From contig NZ_LN869528.1 of the NCBI RefSeq assembly GCF_001244995.1, positions 740,652-804,651 on the forward strand: a stretch of 64,000 bases of DNA, written 5' to 3'. Positions within the stretch are counted from its first letter, which is position 1. Each line of letters begins with the position of its first letter. The notes under the pieces are model-generated. The model saw nothing but the letters and a program-made list of their open reading frames with translations. It was not told the DNA's origin and did no database searches. Both the position numbers and the translations under genes were made by a program. Of this stretch, positions 1 to 8,101 are shown piece by piece. The DNA comes from Intestinimonas massiliensis (ex Afouda et al. 2020). GTDB taxonomy: Bacteria > Bacillota > Clostridia > Oscillospirales > Oscillospiraceae.

Positions 1-286
1 GTTCGTTCTGGTGCAGGGCCACGTACTTGGCCAGGGGGACGGTCAGGTCGAAGCGGAGGGACAGGTCGGTGTCCCCCTTGGTGAAGCGGTAGATCTGCTT
101 CTCGGTCTCACCGCCGCCCTTGGCCAGCAGCACCTCGCTGGCCTCGATGAGGGGGGTGTCCAGGGGGGTGAAGCCGTAGAGGGAGTAGGTACGCCGCAGC
201 TCGGCTACCATCCGGTCGAAGAACACCTGCTTTTCCGGCAGTAATTCCATGAAGCCGGAGAGGGTGCGGGGTTTGAGTTTGGCCAT
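1..286 (-). CDS. hisS: Histidyl-tRNA synthetase, N-terminal part (runs off window edge)
   Basis: Only the first 95 codons are inside the window. The frame starts at ATG 286-284, preceded by an AGGAGA Shine-Dalgarno sequence. It reads like class II HisRS: an N-terminal GF-x-E-LLP-type opening, then the LRFDLTVPLAKY block that lies in the catalytic core. The enzyme charges tRNA-His in the cytoplasm. A T-box leader directly upstream on the same strand indicates control by uncharged tRNA. The C-terminal two thirds, with motifs 2 and 3 and the anticodon-binding domain, is outside the window. Confidence 0.93.
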   Translation of the reverse strand, partial: MAKLKPRTLSGFMELLPEKQVFFDRMVAELRRTYSLYGFTPLDTPLIEASEVLLAKGGGETEKQIYRFTKGDTDLSLRFDLTVPLAKYVALHQNE

Positions 287-299
287 TTTCGTTCTCCTT

Positions 300-556
300 T
301 CAAGCAAAAAAATGCTCTCATCCCGTATATGGGACGAGAGCATCCAAAGATACTTCGTGGTGCCACCCAATTTCAGCGGAGAAGCTCCGCCCTTGCGCCT
401 TCTGTTGCGGGAAGGGGACCGCGCCCGTCTCCGGGCCCGCTGCTGGGGCCGTCTTTCGCCCGCTCCTTGCCGTTCAGCGCTCTCAGCCAAAGGCGCCGTT
501 CTCTGTCCGGGGGTGTTGCGGGGTACTCATGCTCCGTCTTCGCGGTGTTGCTGCAC
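300..556 (-). promoter_or_regulatory. T-box riboswitch leader of hisS
   Basis: On the minus strand the leader contains the conserved T-box core GGGTGGCACCACG (positions 368-356). A strong terminator hairpin and T-run follow immediately, before hisS. A GGACAGAGA-like element lies further 5', as in the AG-bulge and stem I region of T-boxes. The expected mechanism is antitermination when uncharged tRNA-His binds. I could not assign the specifier codon with certainty. Confidence 0.88.
305..343 (-). terminator. T-box attenuator terminator
   Basis: On the minus strand ATGCTCTCGTCCC pairs with GGGATGAGAGCAT across a six-base loop and is followed by a run of seven T. It is the termination partner of the T-box antiterminator just upstream. 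Confidence 0.9.
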
Positions 557-561
557 AGCAT

Positions 562-588
562 ATTATATTACTTTGGCAGAAAAGTCAA
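562..588 (-). promoter_or_regulatory. Promoter of the hisS T-box transcript
   Basis: The minus strand has a TTGACT -35 (588-583) and a TATAAT -10 (567-562) separated by 15 bases. That spacer is short but the hexamers are near consensus. The promoter lies just upstream of the T-box leader. Confidence 0.65.
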
Positions 589-591
589 CCA

Positions 592-1476
592 TCAATCCCA
601 GGCGGGGCGTAGGGTTTCCATGCCGCTGCTGGTGCCGGCGGTGTTTCCGGACTGGGAAAAGCCGCCCACGCTGTTGGGCCCGGTGAGCAGCAGTCCGCCG
701 GAGGTGGTGAGCTCGGCCCACACCTCATAGTGCCCCTCCCGGTCCCGCCAGTCGCCCAGGTCGGCGGCGTAGAAGGTATAGCTTTCCCCAAAGTGCTCGG
801 TGGGGAAATCGGCCGCAGCCGTCATGGGGAACCGGGCCAGCTCCGCGTTGCTGCCGCTCTCCCGGAGGACCACCTCCAGGGACTCCACCTGTTTCGGGTC
901 CAGATCCAGCCCCAGATAGAATTGGGAGCGGTCGGGCAGGTTGTAGAGGTCCCCGCCCCAGCAGGAGGCGGTCTCCACACTCAGCAGCTCGTCGGTGGAG
1001 AGGGGGTCCAGGGTCTGGATGCGCCGCCCGCTGTCGGAGAGAAAGCTGACCACGGGGGTATAGCTCTCCTGCAGGGGCAGTTCGGCCGATGCGATCCAGC
1101 GGGTGCCGGTCTCGTCGGGGCGGAAGTCCGCCGTCCGGGCCCCGTCCACCGTCAGCAGCAGGGTCTCGTCCTGTCGGAGCTCCCTGGGGACCACCGTCAC
1201 CGTCAGGGTGACGGTCCCGCCCACGTAATCCAGCGCGGCGCTCTGGCTGGAGAAGAGGCTGCCCTGCTGCTCCAGCCGCTCCAGCAGGAGGCTGTGCTGG
1301 TTGTCCACGTGGTCCCGGAAGAAGGCGATGCGGTTGTCGGTCTCGGTGCTGCGCAGTTCAAGCTGTTCCCGGAGCCCGCGCACCTGGATCACCAGCCATA
1401 CGTCCATCGCCAGCAGAGCGGCAAACACCAGCAGGGCAACGGCGGCGCAGAGGGTATGGGCCTTGCGCTTATCCAC
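592..1476 (-). CDS. Hypothetical single-pass membrane protein
   Basis: A 294-residue protein of unknown function. The chosen start is GTG 1476, two bases after the stop of the upstream MgsA-like gene; longer readings would run back into that gene. A short basic N-terminus is followed by one hydrophobic helix (about residues 9-31), then a helical linker rich in Glu, Leu and Gln. The remaining ~200 residues look beta-rich and probably face outside. It is likely co-transcribed with the MgsA-like gene and minD. No family was recognised. Confidence 0.72.
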   Translation of the reverse strand: MDKRKAHTLCAAVALLVFAALLAMDVWLVIQVRGLREQLELRSTETDNRIAFFRDHVDNQHSLLLERLEQQGSLFSSQSAALDYVGGTVTLTVTVVPRELRQDETLLLTVDGARTADFRPDETGTRWIASAELPLQESYTPVVSFLSDSGRRIQTLDPLSTDELLSVETASCWGGDLYNLPDRSQFYLGLDLDPKQVESLEVVLRESGSNAELARFPMTAAADFPTEHFGESYTFYAADLGDWRDREGHYEVWAELTTSGGLLLTGPNSVGGFSQSGNTAGTSSGMETLRPAWD

Positions 1477-1478
1477 GG

Positions 1479-1895
1479 TCAGACCTTGAAGGGGGTCGTC
1501 TTGGGGGAGACGATGTCGCGCCAGTCCAGGTCGCCCCGCTCCAGACCGTGGATCAGCATCTCGGCGGTGGCCACGTTGGTGGCGAAGGGGATGTTGTACT
1601 GGTCGCACAGATTGGTGATATATTTCAGGTCGGCGTCCAGGTCATTGGATTGGGGATCGGAGAAGAAGAGGACCATGTCGATCTCGTTGTAGGCGATCCG
1701 GGCCCCGATCTGCTGGCTGCCGCCGTGTTCGTGGGAGAGGAAGAGGTACACCGGCAGTCCGGTGGCCTCGGCCACCAGCTTGCCCGTGGTGTTGGTGGCG
1801 CAGACGGTGTGCTTGGAGAGGATGCCGCAGTAGGCGATGCAGAACTGCACCATCAGCTCCTTTTTTCGGTCGTGACTCATCAGTGCGATATTCAT
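1479..1895 (-). CDS. Methylglyoxal synthase-like protein with altered active site
   Basis: At 138 residues it matches MgsA in length and fold signature: an N-terminal IALMSHD, then TNTTGKL, GGSQQIGA, a FFSDP segment and NIPFATNVATAE. MgsA converts dihydroxyacetone phosphate to methylglyoxal and phosphate. Here the residue equivalent to the catalytic aspartate (Asp71 in the E. coli GGDQQ motif) is Ser60. The region holding E. coli His98 has no histidine. The usual SGP phosphate loop reads SHEH. The fold is clear, but methylglyoxal synthase activity is doubtful. A GGGG-containing ribosome site precedes ATG 1895. It follows minD by 14 bases. Confidence 0.8.
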   Translation of the reverse strand: MNIALMSHDRKKELMVQFCIAYCGILSKHTVCATNTTGKLVAEATGLPVYLFLSHEHGGSQQIGARIAYNEIDMVLFFSDPQSNDLDADLKYITNLCDQYNIPFATNVATAEMLIHGLERGDLDWRDIVSPKTTPFKV

Positions 1896-1909
1896 CTCAA
1901 AACCCCTTC

Positions 1910-2650
1910 TCAGCGGATTTTCATCAGAGGGACCCGCTCCCCCATGATGCGCTTTGCGATATTCAGATAGGCAATGGCCGCGCCTTTGCGGGAGAACAGG
2001 ATCAGCGGCTTGGAGGTATTGGCGGCCAGGATGACCTGGGGATCTTCGGGGATGACGCCCAGCAGGGGGAGCCCCGCCTCGTCCATGGCGTCGTCGATGG
2101 TGGTGCGCAGGCGGCGCATCAGCTTGGGCTGGATGCGGTTCATCACCAGGTGGATGGTGTCCAGGCGCTTGCCCAGCTCGGCCACCGTGCGCTGGGCGTC
2201 CCGGAGGGCGGAGGAATCGTTGGTGGAGACCACCACAGCCCGGTCGGCCCCGCAGACCGCCAGCCGGAAGCCGGAGCCGAGCCCGGCGGGGGAGTCGATG
2301 AGGATGTAATCAAACTGGGACCGGGCCTGGTCCAGCAGCGTCCGCATGGCCGCCTCCGGCAGTCCCTCCCGGGGAGGGGAGAGGGGGGCGGTCAGCAGGT
2401 GCAGCCCCTGGATGACGGGATGGGGGACGGCGGCCCGCTCCAGCGAGCACCGGCCGGACAGCACGTCGGTAAAATCCATCAGGGCCCGGTCGGTCATACC
2501 CAGGGAGATATCCAAATTCCGCAGGCCGATGTCCAGGTCGATGCACAGCACCCGCCGGCCCAGCGCGGCCAGACAGGAGGCTGCGCCGCCGGTAAGGGAG
2601 GTCTTTCCAGTGCCGCCCTTGCCCGACGTGATTACAATTACGGTACCCAT
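1910..2650 (-). CDS. minD: Septum site-determining ATPase MinD
   Basis: A 246-residue ParA/MinD-type ATPase that positions the division site at the membrane. The deviant Walker A motif KGGTGKT lies at residues 11-17. An ILIDSPAGLG-type Walker B and a C-terminal NIAKRIMGE segment follow, the latter characteristic of MinD. ATG 2650 was chosen because it has AGGGGGA seven bases upstream and gives the canonical MGTVIVITSGKGG start; a longer in-frame start at 2668 lacks a ribosome site. No minC or minE is in the window. A near-consensus promoter lies directly upstream. Confidence 0.9.
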   Translation of the reverse strand: MGTVIVITSGKGGTGKTSLTGGAASCLAALGRRVLCIDLDIGLRNLDISLGMTDRALMDFTDVLSGRCSLERAAVPHPVIQGLHLLTAPLSPPREGLPEAAMRTLLDQARSQFDYILIDSPAGLGSGFRLAVCGADRAVVVSTNDSSALRDAQRTVAELGKRLDTIHLVMNRIQPKLMRRLRTTIDDAMDEAGLPLLGVIPEDPQVILAANTSKPLILFSRKGAAIAYLNIAKRIMGERVPLMKIR

Positions 2651-2674
2651 ACGGTTCCCCCTGTCCAATGTAAC

Positions 2675-2704
2675 ATTATAGCATTATAGAACAATGATTG
2701 TAAA
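2675..2704 (-). promoter_or_regulatory. minD promoter
   Basis: On the minus strand TTTACA (2704-2699) and TATAAT (2680-2675) are separated by 18 bases. A second TATAAT-like hexamer overlaps the spacer. It would drive minD, the MgsA-like gene and the membrane protein. Confidence 0.72.
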
Positions 2705-2777
2705 CCATTTTTGTGGAAAACAGAAAAAAGTTCTGAAAGGGGTAAAATTGGCACGACCAATGCTGGCAGGAGGTCTG

Positions 2778-3488
2778 CTAAAGTGGGGCCTTTTGAATCT
2801 TGGCCCAGCGCCTGGGGTAGGGTTTTGGGGTGGGGGCCGTCTTTTCGATGACGGCCACCCGCCGGATGACGTCGGTGCCGGGGATGGTGTAGGTGTAGTC
2901 CTCCAGCCGCCGTCCGCCCAGAGTCTGGATGGCTGTTCGGGCGGCGTCCAGCTCTTCCTGGCTGTCGGCGGCCTTCATGGCCAGGAACCGGCCGCCCACC
3001 CGCACGAAGGGGAGGCACAGCTCGCACAGCACCCGCAGGTCGGCCACCGCCCGGGCGGTGGCAAAGTCGAAGTGGTCCCGGAAGCCGGGCTTCAGCCCCT
3101 GCTCCTCGGCCCGGGCGTGGACGATCTCCACGTCCTCCAGGCCCAGGCGGGAACAGACCGCGGCCAACCAGTCCAGCCGCTTGGCCAGACTGTCCAGCAG
3201 TGTGAGCTTGAGCTCTGGGCAGAGCAGCTTGAGGGCCATGCCGGGAAAGCCCGCCCCGGTGCCCACGTCGATCAGGGTCCTGCCGGACAGGTCTCCGGCG
3301 CAGCCCAGCAGGGCGGCGGAGTCCAGAAAGTGGAGCCGGGCCACCTGCTCGGGGTCGGTGATGGCGGTGAGGTTCATGACCTTGTTTTGTTCCAGCAGCA
3401 GCCCGGCGTAGGTCTCCATCTGTTCGGCCGCAGCGGGGGGCGGGGTGAGGCCCAGCCGGGCCAGGCCCTGGGCGAGGAGCTCTTTCAT
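2778..3488 (-). CDS. rsmG: 16S rRNA (guanine-527-N7)-methyltransferase
   Basis: A 236-residue GidB/RsmG family protein that methylates G527 of 16S rRNA with S-adenosylmethionine. The SAM-binding motif LIDVGTGAGFPGMALKL and the preceding LNLTAI-type segment are clear. Its place beside the partition genes matches the origin-proximal clostridial layout. It starts four bases after the upstream small membrane protein gene, suggesting a shared transcript with mscL. Confidence 0.95.
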   Translation of the reverse strand: MKELLAQGLARLGLTPPPAAAEQMETYAGLLLEQNKVMNLTAITDPEQVARLHFLDSAALLGCAGDLSGRTLIDVGTGAGFPGMALKLLCPELKLTLLDSLAKRLDWLAAVCSRLGLEDVEIVHARAEEQGLKPGFRDHFDFATARAVADLRVLCELCLPFVRVGGRFLAMKAADSQEELDAARTAIQTLGGRRLEDYTYTIPGTDVIRRVAVIEKTAPTPKPYPRRWAKIQKAPL

Positions 3489-3492
3489 GGTT

Positions 3493-3849
3493 TCAGCCTC
3501 CGAAGTTTGCGGCCAGCCGGTAGAGCCCGGCGGCCAGGTTGCACAGGGCCAGCAGAATGCAGGCCGCGGTGATGAGGATGCAGGCGGGCAGGCCGCCCTT
3601 GCCCTGGCCCTGGCGGAAGCGGAGCACGGCGGTGGCGACCAGGCCCAGCAGGGCGGGGACCAGCAGGACGGGGCCGATGCCGTTCAGGATGCGGGCGGTG
3701 GCCAGATAGTAGGTGAAGGTGAGGGTGAAGATCACCATATAGGCGATGCCCACCCAGGCCCAGGCCCGCTTGACCGGGGTGGCGTAGACCACCGGCGGCC
3801 GGGGTTCCTGTTCGGGGGAGCCGGGGTCGAAGCGGGGGGCATCAGACAT
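3493..3849 (-). CDS. Small three-helix membrane protein
   Basis: A 118-residue hypothetical protein with a proline-rich soluble N-terminus (residues 1-25) and three predicted membrane helices (about 30-50, 58-76 and 87-112). It overlaps the end of mscL by eight bases and ends four bases before rsmG, so translation is probably coupled. No family was recognised. Confidence 0.75.
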   Translation of the reverse strand: MSDAPRFDPGSPEQEPRPPVVYATPVKRAWAWVGIAYMVIFTLTFTYYLATARILNGIGPVLLVPALLGLVATAVLRFRQGQGKGGLPACILITAACILLALCNLAAGLYRLAANFGG

Positions 3850-4258
3850 GCTTGTCGTTCTCCTTCAGCAGGTCGCGGATCTCCATCAGCAGGGCTTCCT
3901 CATGGGAGGGCTCGGGCGGCGCAGGGGGCTCGGCCAGGGCCTCCTCCTTCTTGCGGTGGAAGGAGTTGATGCCCTTGATTAGGCAGAATACCACAAAAGC
4001 CATAATGAGGAAGTTCAGAATGGCCTGGATAAAATTGCCATATGTAATCACCGCGGAGCCCACGGTGACGCTGAGGTCTGCAAAGGAGTTTTCACGGACA
4101 AAGATGCCGATGATGGGCATGATGATGTCGGCGGTGAGGGAGTCGGCAATGGCCTTGAAGGCGCCGCCGACGATGACGCCGACCGCCATATCCATTACAT
4201 TGCCGCGGGCGATAAACTGTTTGAATTCTGCGACAAATCCGCTTTTTTTCTCTGCCAT
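3842..4258 (-). CDS. mscL: Large-conductance mechanosensitive channel
   Basis: At 138 residues it is the usual MscL size. It has the N-terminal F-x-RGNVMDMAVGVIVGGAF first helix that lines the pore and gates it, a periplasmic-type loop, the second membrane helix, and a charged C-terminal helix. It opens as a safety valve on hypo-osmotic shock. It heads a short run with the small membrane protein and rsmG. Confidence 0.96.
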   Translation of the reverse strand: MAEKKSGFVAEFKQFIARGNVMDMAVGVIVGGAFKAIADSLTADIIMPIIGIFVRENSFADLSVTVGSAVITYGNFIQAILNFLIMAFVVFCLIKGINSFHRKKEEALAEPPAPPEPSHEEALLMEIRDLLKENDKHV

Positions 4259-4312
4259 AAAATCTGCCTTCTTTCTAATGTGATTTGGATGGGCGGTTTC
4301 GACCGGGGCTGC

Positions 4313-5617
4313 TTACTTTCGGGGGATCAGGACCTCTTTGCCGCCCATATAGGGCTGGAGCACCTTGGGGATCTTGACGCTGCCGTCGGCCTGGAGGTTG
4401 TTTTCCAGCAGGGCGATGAGCATCCGGGGAGGGGCCACGCAGGTGTTGTTGAGGGTGTGGGCCAGATAGGTCTTGCCGTCCTCGCCGCGGTAGCGGATCT
4501 TCAGCCGCCTGGCCTGGGCGTCGCCCAGGTTGGAGCAGGAGCAGACCTCAAAGTACTTCTGCTGGCGGGGGGACCAGGCCTCGATGTCGCAGGACTTGAC
4601 CTTCAGGTCGGCCAGATCGCCGGAGCAGCATTCCAACTGCCGCACGGGGATGTCGAAGTTGCGGAAGAGCTCCACGGAGAAGCGCCACAGCTTTTCGTAC
4701 CAGTCCCTGGAGTCCTCCGGCTTGCAGACCACAATCATCTCCTGCTTTTCAAACTGGTGGATGCGGTAGATGCCCCGCTCCTCAATGCCGTGGGAGCCCT
4801 TTTCCTTGCGGAAGCAGGGGGAGTAGGAGGTGAGGGTCTGGGGGAGCTTGTCCTCGGGGATGATCTGGTCGATGAACCGGCCGATCATGGAGTGCTCAGA
4901 GGTGCCGATGAGGTAGAGGTCCTCGCCCTCAATCTTATACATCATGCCGTCCATGTCGGTCTGGCTCATGACGCCCTCCACCACGTTGCCGTGGATCATG
5001 AAGGGGGGGATGCAGTAGGTAAAGCCCTTGTCGATCATGAAGTCCCGGCCGTAGGCCAGCACCGCCTCGTGGAGGCGGGCGATGTCGCCCAGCAGATAAT
5101 AGAAGCCGGAGCCGGACACCCGCCCGGCGGCGTCCATGTCGATGCCGTCGAAGGACTCCATGATGTCGGTGTGATAGGGGACCTCAAAGTCGGGCACCAG
5201 GGGCTCACCGAAGCGCTCCACCTCCACGTTGGCGGAGTCGTCGGGCCCGATGGGCACGGTGGGGTCGATGATCTGGGGGATGACCAGCAGGATCTTGCGG
5301 ATCTCCGCTGCCAGCTCGGCCTCCCGGCCCTCCAGCCAGGCCAGCCGGTCGGCGTCCGCCTTGACCTCGGCCTTGAGCGCCTCGGCCTCCGCCAGCTTGG
5401 AAGGGTCCTTCTTGGACTGGCCCATCAGCATGCCCACCTGTTTGGACTTGGCGTTGCGGGCGGTGCGCAGGGCCTGGGCCTCCTGAATGGTGTCCCGGTT
5501 CTCCTGGTCCAGAGCGATCACCTGATCCACCAGGGGAAGCTTTGCCTCCTGAAACTTCTTTTTGATGTTTTCTTTGACCGCCTCGGGGTTTTCCCGGATG
5601 AATCGAATGTCGAGCAT
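4313..5617 (-). CDS. serS: Seryl-tRNA synthetase
   Basis: A 434-residue class II synthetase charging tRNA-Ser. The N-terminal ~110 residues form the long antiparallel coiled coil that grips the tRNA variable arm. The catalytic domain follows with TSEHSMIG and a motif 2 arginine in FRKEKGSHGIEERGIYR. The motif 3 helix reads PPRMLIALLENN. Motifs 2 and 3 differ from the common bacterial GSAGRDTRG and GLAVGRT forms, so this is a divergent SerRS subgroup. A perfect parS site lies 22 bases upstream of its start codon. Confidence 0.93.
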   Translation of the reverse strand: MLDIRFIRENPEAVKENIKKKFQEAKLPLVDQVIALDQENRDTIQEAQALRTARNAKSKQVGMLMGQSKKDPSKLAEAEALKAEVKADADRLAWLEGREAELAAEIRKILLVIPQIIDPTVPIGPDDSANVEVERFGEPLVPDFEVPYHTDIMESFDGIDMDAAGRVSGSGFYYLLGDIARLHEAVLAYGRDFMIDKGFTYCIPPFMIHGNVVEGVMSQTDMDGMMYKIEGEDLYLIGTSEHSMIGRFIDQIIPEDKLPQTLTSYSPCFRKEKGSHGIEERGIYRIHQFEKQEMIVVCKPEDSRDWYEKLWRFSVELFRNFDIPVRQLECCSGDLADLKVKSCDIEAWSPRQQKYFEVCSCSNLGDAQARRLKIRYRGEDGKTYLAHTLNNTCVAPPRMLIALLENNLQADGSVKIPKVLQPYMGGKEVLIPRK

Positions 5618-5639
5618 GTTGGTTCAACCTTTCTTATTT

Positions 5640-5655
5640 TGTTCCACGTGAAACA
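5640..5655. promoter_or_regulatory. parS centromere site 1
   Basis: TGTTCCACGTGAAACA matches the Firmicute parS consensus TGTTNCACGTGAAACA at every position. It lies between serS and the coiled-coil gene, close to parB and parA. ParB would load and spread from here. Confidence 0.92.
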
Positions 5656-5661
5656 TTCACA

Positions 5662-6234
5662 TTATTCTAACCAGTCCACAAGCTGGCGATAAGCCTCCAG
5701 AGGGTCGTAAATTTCCAGCTCCTCCTCGGTCATGGCGGAGCGGATGCCTTCCAACGCCTTCTCCGTGGAGGCCGCCCCGGCCTCGCCCCATTCCTCCAGC
5801 AGGGCCCGGGCCTCCCGGTAGCGCCCCTGGTTATAGAGGGCCCGGAGCTGATTCAGCCGCATCAGGGCCAAGTTGGCCTCGGTTGCCGTCGACTGCTGCT
5901 CCTGGTTTTCCTGTGCGGCGCGGACGGCGTCGTTCAATTCGGACTGAAGCTCATCCAAGCGTGTTTGGAGTTCCTCATTCTGCCGCTTCAGCCCATCCCG
6001 CTCCGCAATCAGGTTGTCCAGGGACTGGACGGCGGAGTTGGAGGTCTGCTGCAGGTCGGCGATGGCCTCCTGATTGGCCCGCTGCTGCATAAAATAGGAC
6101 AGGAGCAGTAACAGAAAAGCGGCGGCGATCAGGATGACCAGATAGGTCATCACCGAGAGCTTTTTGTGGGGCTTTTCGTGTTCCGCCGCGTGCTGGAGGG
6201 AGACCTGTTCTTCCTTGTCGCTTCCCGTGCTCAC
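5662..6234 (-). CDS. Membrane-anchored coiled-coil protein next to parB
   Basis: A 190-residue protein of unknown function. It has a charged cytoplasmic N-terminus, one membrane helix at about residues 28-49, a heptad-rich coiled coil at about 50-115, and a helical C-terminus of TPR-like texture ending in an acidic tail. Its start overlaps the parB stop by four bases, so it is translationally coupled to parB. This suggests, but does not prove, a role in chromosome organisation or cell envelope attachment. Confidence 0.75.
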   Translation of the reverse strand: MSTGSDKEEQVSLQHAAEHEKPHKKLSVMTYLVILIAAAFLLLLLSYFMQQRANQEAIADLQQTSNSAVQSLDNLIAERDGLKRQNEELQTRLDELQSELNDAVRAAQENQEQQSTATEANLALMRLNQLRALYNQGRYREARALLEEWGEAGAASTEKALEGIRSAMTEEELEIYDPLEAYRQLVDWLE

Positions 6235-7142
6235 CGCGCGCCCCCTCCTTTGCCGCTTGCGAGGCGCGTTTCCAACTGGTCCAGCAGAAGGGTCAGGTCC
6301 TCGTCGTTGTAAAATTCAAATTCCAGCCTGCCCTTCTTGGGACCCATGGTGATGGAGACCTTGCGGCCCCAGTGGGTGGACAGCTCCTTGGCGGCGGCGT
6401 CCCGGTACAGCTTCATGGGGTCCACCGGCTTTTCGCCGCCGCACTCGTCCAGCTCCTGCTGCTCCCTGGACAGCCGTTTGGCCAGGGCCTCGGTCTGCCG
6501 GACGGAGAGGCCCTCCTCCACCACCTTGCGGGCCAGCCGCTTTTGCAGCTCCCCGGCCGGGGCGGCCAGAATGGCCCGGGCGTGCCCGGCGGAGAGCTTG
6601 CCCTCCTCCAAGAGCTGGCACACCGCGTCGGGCAGAGCCAGCAGGCGCAGGGCGTTGGCCACGGCGGGACGGGATTTGCCTACCCGCTGGGCGGTCTCCT
6701 CCTGGGTGAGGCCGTAGTCCTCCATCAGAGATCTGTAGCCCTGGGCCTCCTCCATGGGGTTCAGGTCCTCCCGCTGGAGGTTTTCGATGAGGCCCAGCTC
6801 CATGACCTTGCGGTCGTCGGCCTCGATGATGACCGCCGGGACCTCGGCCAGCCCGGCCAGCTTGGCCGCCCGCCAGCGCCGCTCCCCGGCGATGATCTGA
6901 TAATAACCGGAGGCCAGCCGCCGGACGGTGAGGGGCTGGATGATGCCGTGCAGCCGGATGGAATCGGCCAGATCGGCCAGGGATTCCTCGTCAAAGCGTT
7001 TCCGGGGCTGCTTGAGGCCGGGCTCCACCTGGGCGATGGGGAGGGAGACCGAGCCGCCCTCCTGGCTTTGCAAGGCGGCGTCGCCCAGCAGAGCGCCCAG
7101 GCCCTTTCCAAGCCCCTTGCCCAGGCCGCGTTCGGATGCCAT
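6231..7142 (-). CDS. parB: Chromosome partition protein ParB/Spo0J
   Basis: A 303-residue ParB. It has an N-terminal GLGKGLGALLG tail that interacts with ParA, the CTP-binding GERRWRAAKLAG motif, and an HTH around LTQEETAQRVGKSRPAVANALRLL that reads parS. A C-terminal dimerisation domain follows. ATG 7142 is preceded by AAGGA and gives the canonical MASERGLGKGLG start. It forms an operon with parA upstream and the coiled-coil gene downstream. Two parS sites flank this block. Confidence 0.95.
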   Translation of the reverse strand: MASERGLGKGLGKGLGALLGDAALQSQEGGSVSLPIAQVEPGLKQPRKRFDEESLADLADSIRLHGIIQPLTVRRLASGYYQIIAGERRWRAAKLAGLAEVPAVIIEADDRKVMELGLIENLQREDLNPMEEAQGYRSLMEDYGLTQEETAQRVGKSRPAVANALRLLALPDAVCQLLEEGKLSAGHARAILAAPAGELQKRLARKVVEEGLSVRQTEALAKRLSREQQELDECGGEKPVDPMKLYRDAAAKELSTHWGRKVSITMGPKKGRLEFEFYNDEDLTLLLDQLETRLASGKGGGAR

Positions 7143-7177
7143 GTGATCAGTCCTTTCTGGTGAGAATGGATGCGGGG

Positions 7178-7954
7178 TCATAGCCGGGCGGCAAGGCAGC
7201 GGTTTTTCTCCAGCAGCTCCTCCGCCAGGGACCGATAGGCCTCGGCGCCCCGGGAGAGGCTGTCGTAGGCCGTTACCGGCTTGCCGTGGCTGGGGGCCTC
7301 GGACAGCCGGACATTCCGGGGGATGACCGAGGCGTAGACCTTGCCGGGGAAGTGGCGCTTGACCTCCTCCGCCACCTGCATGGATAGATTGGTCCGGCCG
7401 TCGTACATGGTGAGGACCACACCCTCCAGGTCGATGGAGGGGTTCAGGGACCGCTTGACGATCCGGATGGTGGACAGCAGGTCGCTGAGGCCCTCCAGGG
7501 CGTAATACTCACACTGGACGGGCACCAGAATGGTGTCCGCCGCGCACAGGGCGTTGAGGGTGAGCAGCTCCAGGGAGGGGGGGCAGTCCACAAAGATGTA
7601 GTCGTAATCCTCCTGGAAGGAGGACAGGGCCTGCTTCAGCAGGTATTCCCGCCGGTCCATGCCGATCATCTCCACCGTGGCGCCGGCCAGCGCCTTGTTG
7701 GAGGGGATCACGTCGGCCCAGGGGGTGGGGACCACCGCTTTGCGGCAGTCGGCGCCGTCGATGAGCACGTCGTAGATGGAGGGGGAGGCGGCAGTCTTGT
7801 CCACGCCCAGACCGGAGGTGGTGTTGGCCTGGGGGTCGAAATCGCAGACCAGCACACGGATCCCCAGCAGCTTCAGGGCCGCGGCCAGGTTCACACAGGT
7901 GGTGGTCTTTCCCACGCCCCCTTTTTGGTTGACTATCGCAATGGTTTTCGCCAT
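7178..7954 (-). CDS. parA: Chromosome partition ATPase ParA/Soj
   Basis: A 258-residue ParA-family ATPase with the deviant Walker A KGGVGKTT at residues 11-18, FDPQANTT (Walker A'), and a DCPPSLELLT Walker B. It acts with ParB on parS for origin segregation and, in spore formers, in replication and sporulation control. It is preceded by a good promoter and followed 35 bases later by parB. Confidence 0.95.
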   Translation of the reverse strand: MAKTIAIVNQKGGVGKTTTCVNLAAALKLLGIRVLVCDFDPQANTTSGLGVDKTAASPSIYDVLIDGADCRKAVVPTPWADVIPSNKALAGATVEMIGMDRREYLLKQALSSFQEDYDYIFVDCPPSLELLTLNALCAADTILVPVQCEYYALEGLSDLLSTIRIVKRSLNPSIDLEGVVLTMYDGRTNLSMQVAEEVKRHFPGKVYASVIPRNVRLSEAPSHGKPVTAYDSLSRGAEAYRSLAEELLEKNRCLAARL

Positions 7955-7995
7955 AGGGCACCCGCTCTCTTTCTATCATTTGCAGAACTTCTACC

Positions 7996-8024
7996 ATTAT
8001 AATGCGTAATATGGTTTTATTCAA
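7996..8024 (-). promoter_or_regulatory. parA-parB promoter
   Basis: On the minus strand TTGAAT (8024-8019) and TATAAT (8001-7996) are separated by 17 bases, upstream of parA and downstream of the parS-containing terminator. Confidence 0.75.
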
Positions 8025-8037
8025 CTGAGAAAAGCGA

Positions 8038-8079
8038 AAAAGAGCGCCAATGTTTCACGTGAAACATTGGCGCTCTTTT
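8038..8079. terminator. Bidirectional terminator containing parS site 2
   Basis: This is a perfect 42-base palindrome with 21-base arms. Its centre, 8051-8066, is TGTTTCACGTGAAACA, a perfect parS. The flanks supply AAAAGAGCGCC and GGCGCTCTTTT, so the RNA folds into an intrinsic terminator with a T-run in either direction. It ends the noc-like gene before the parA promoter. Confidence 0.9.
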
Positions 8080-8101
8080 GATACCCGGTCTGCCCGGCCC
8101 G

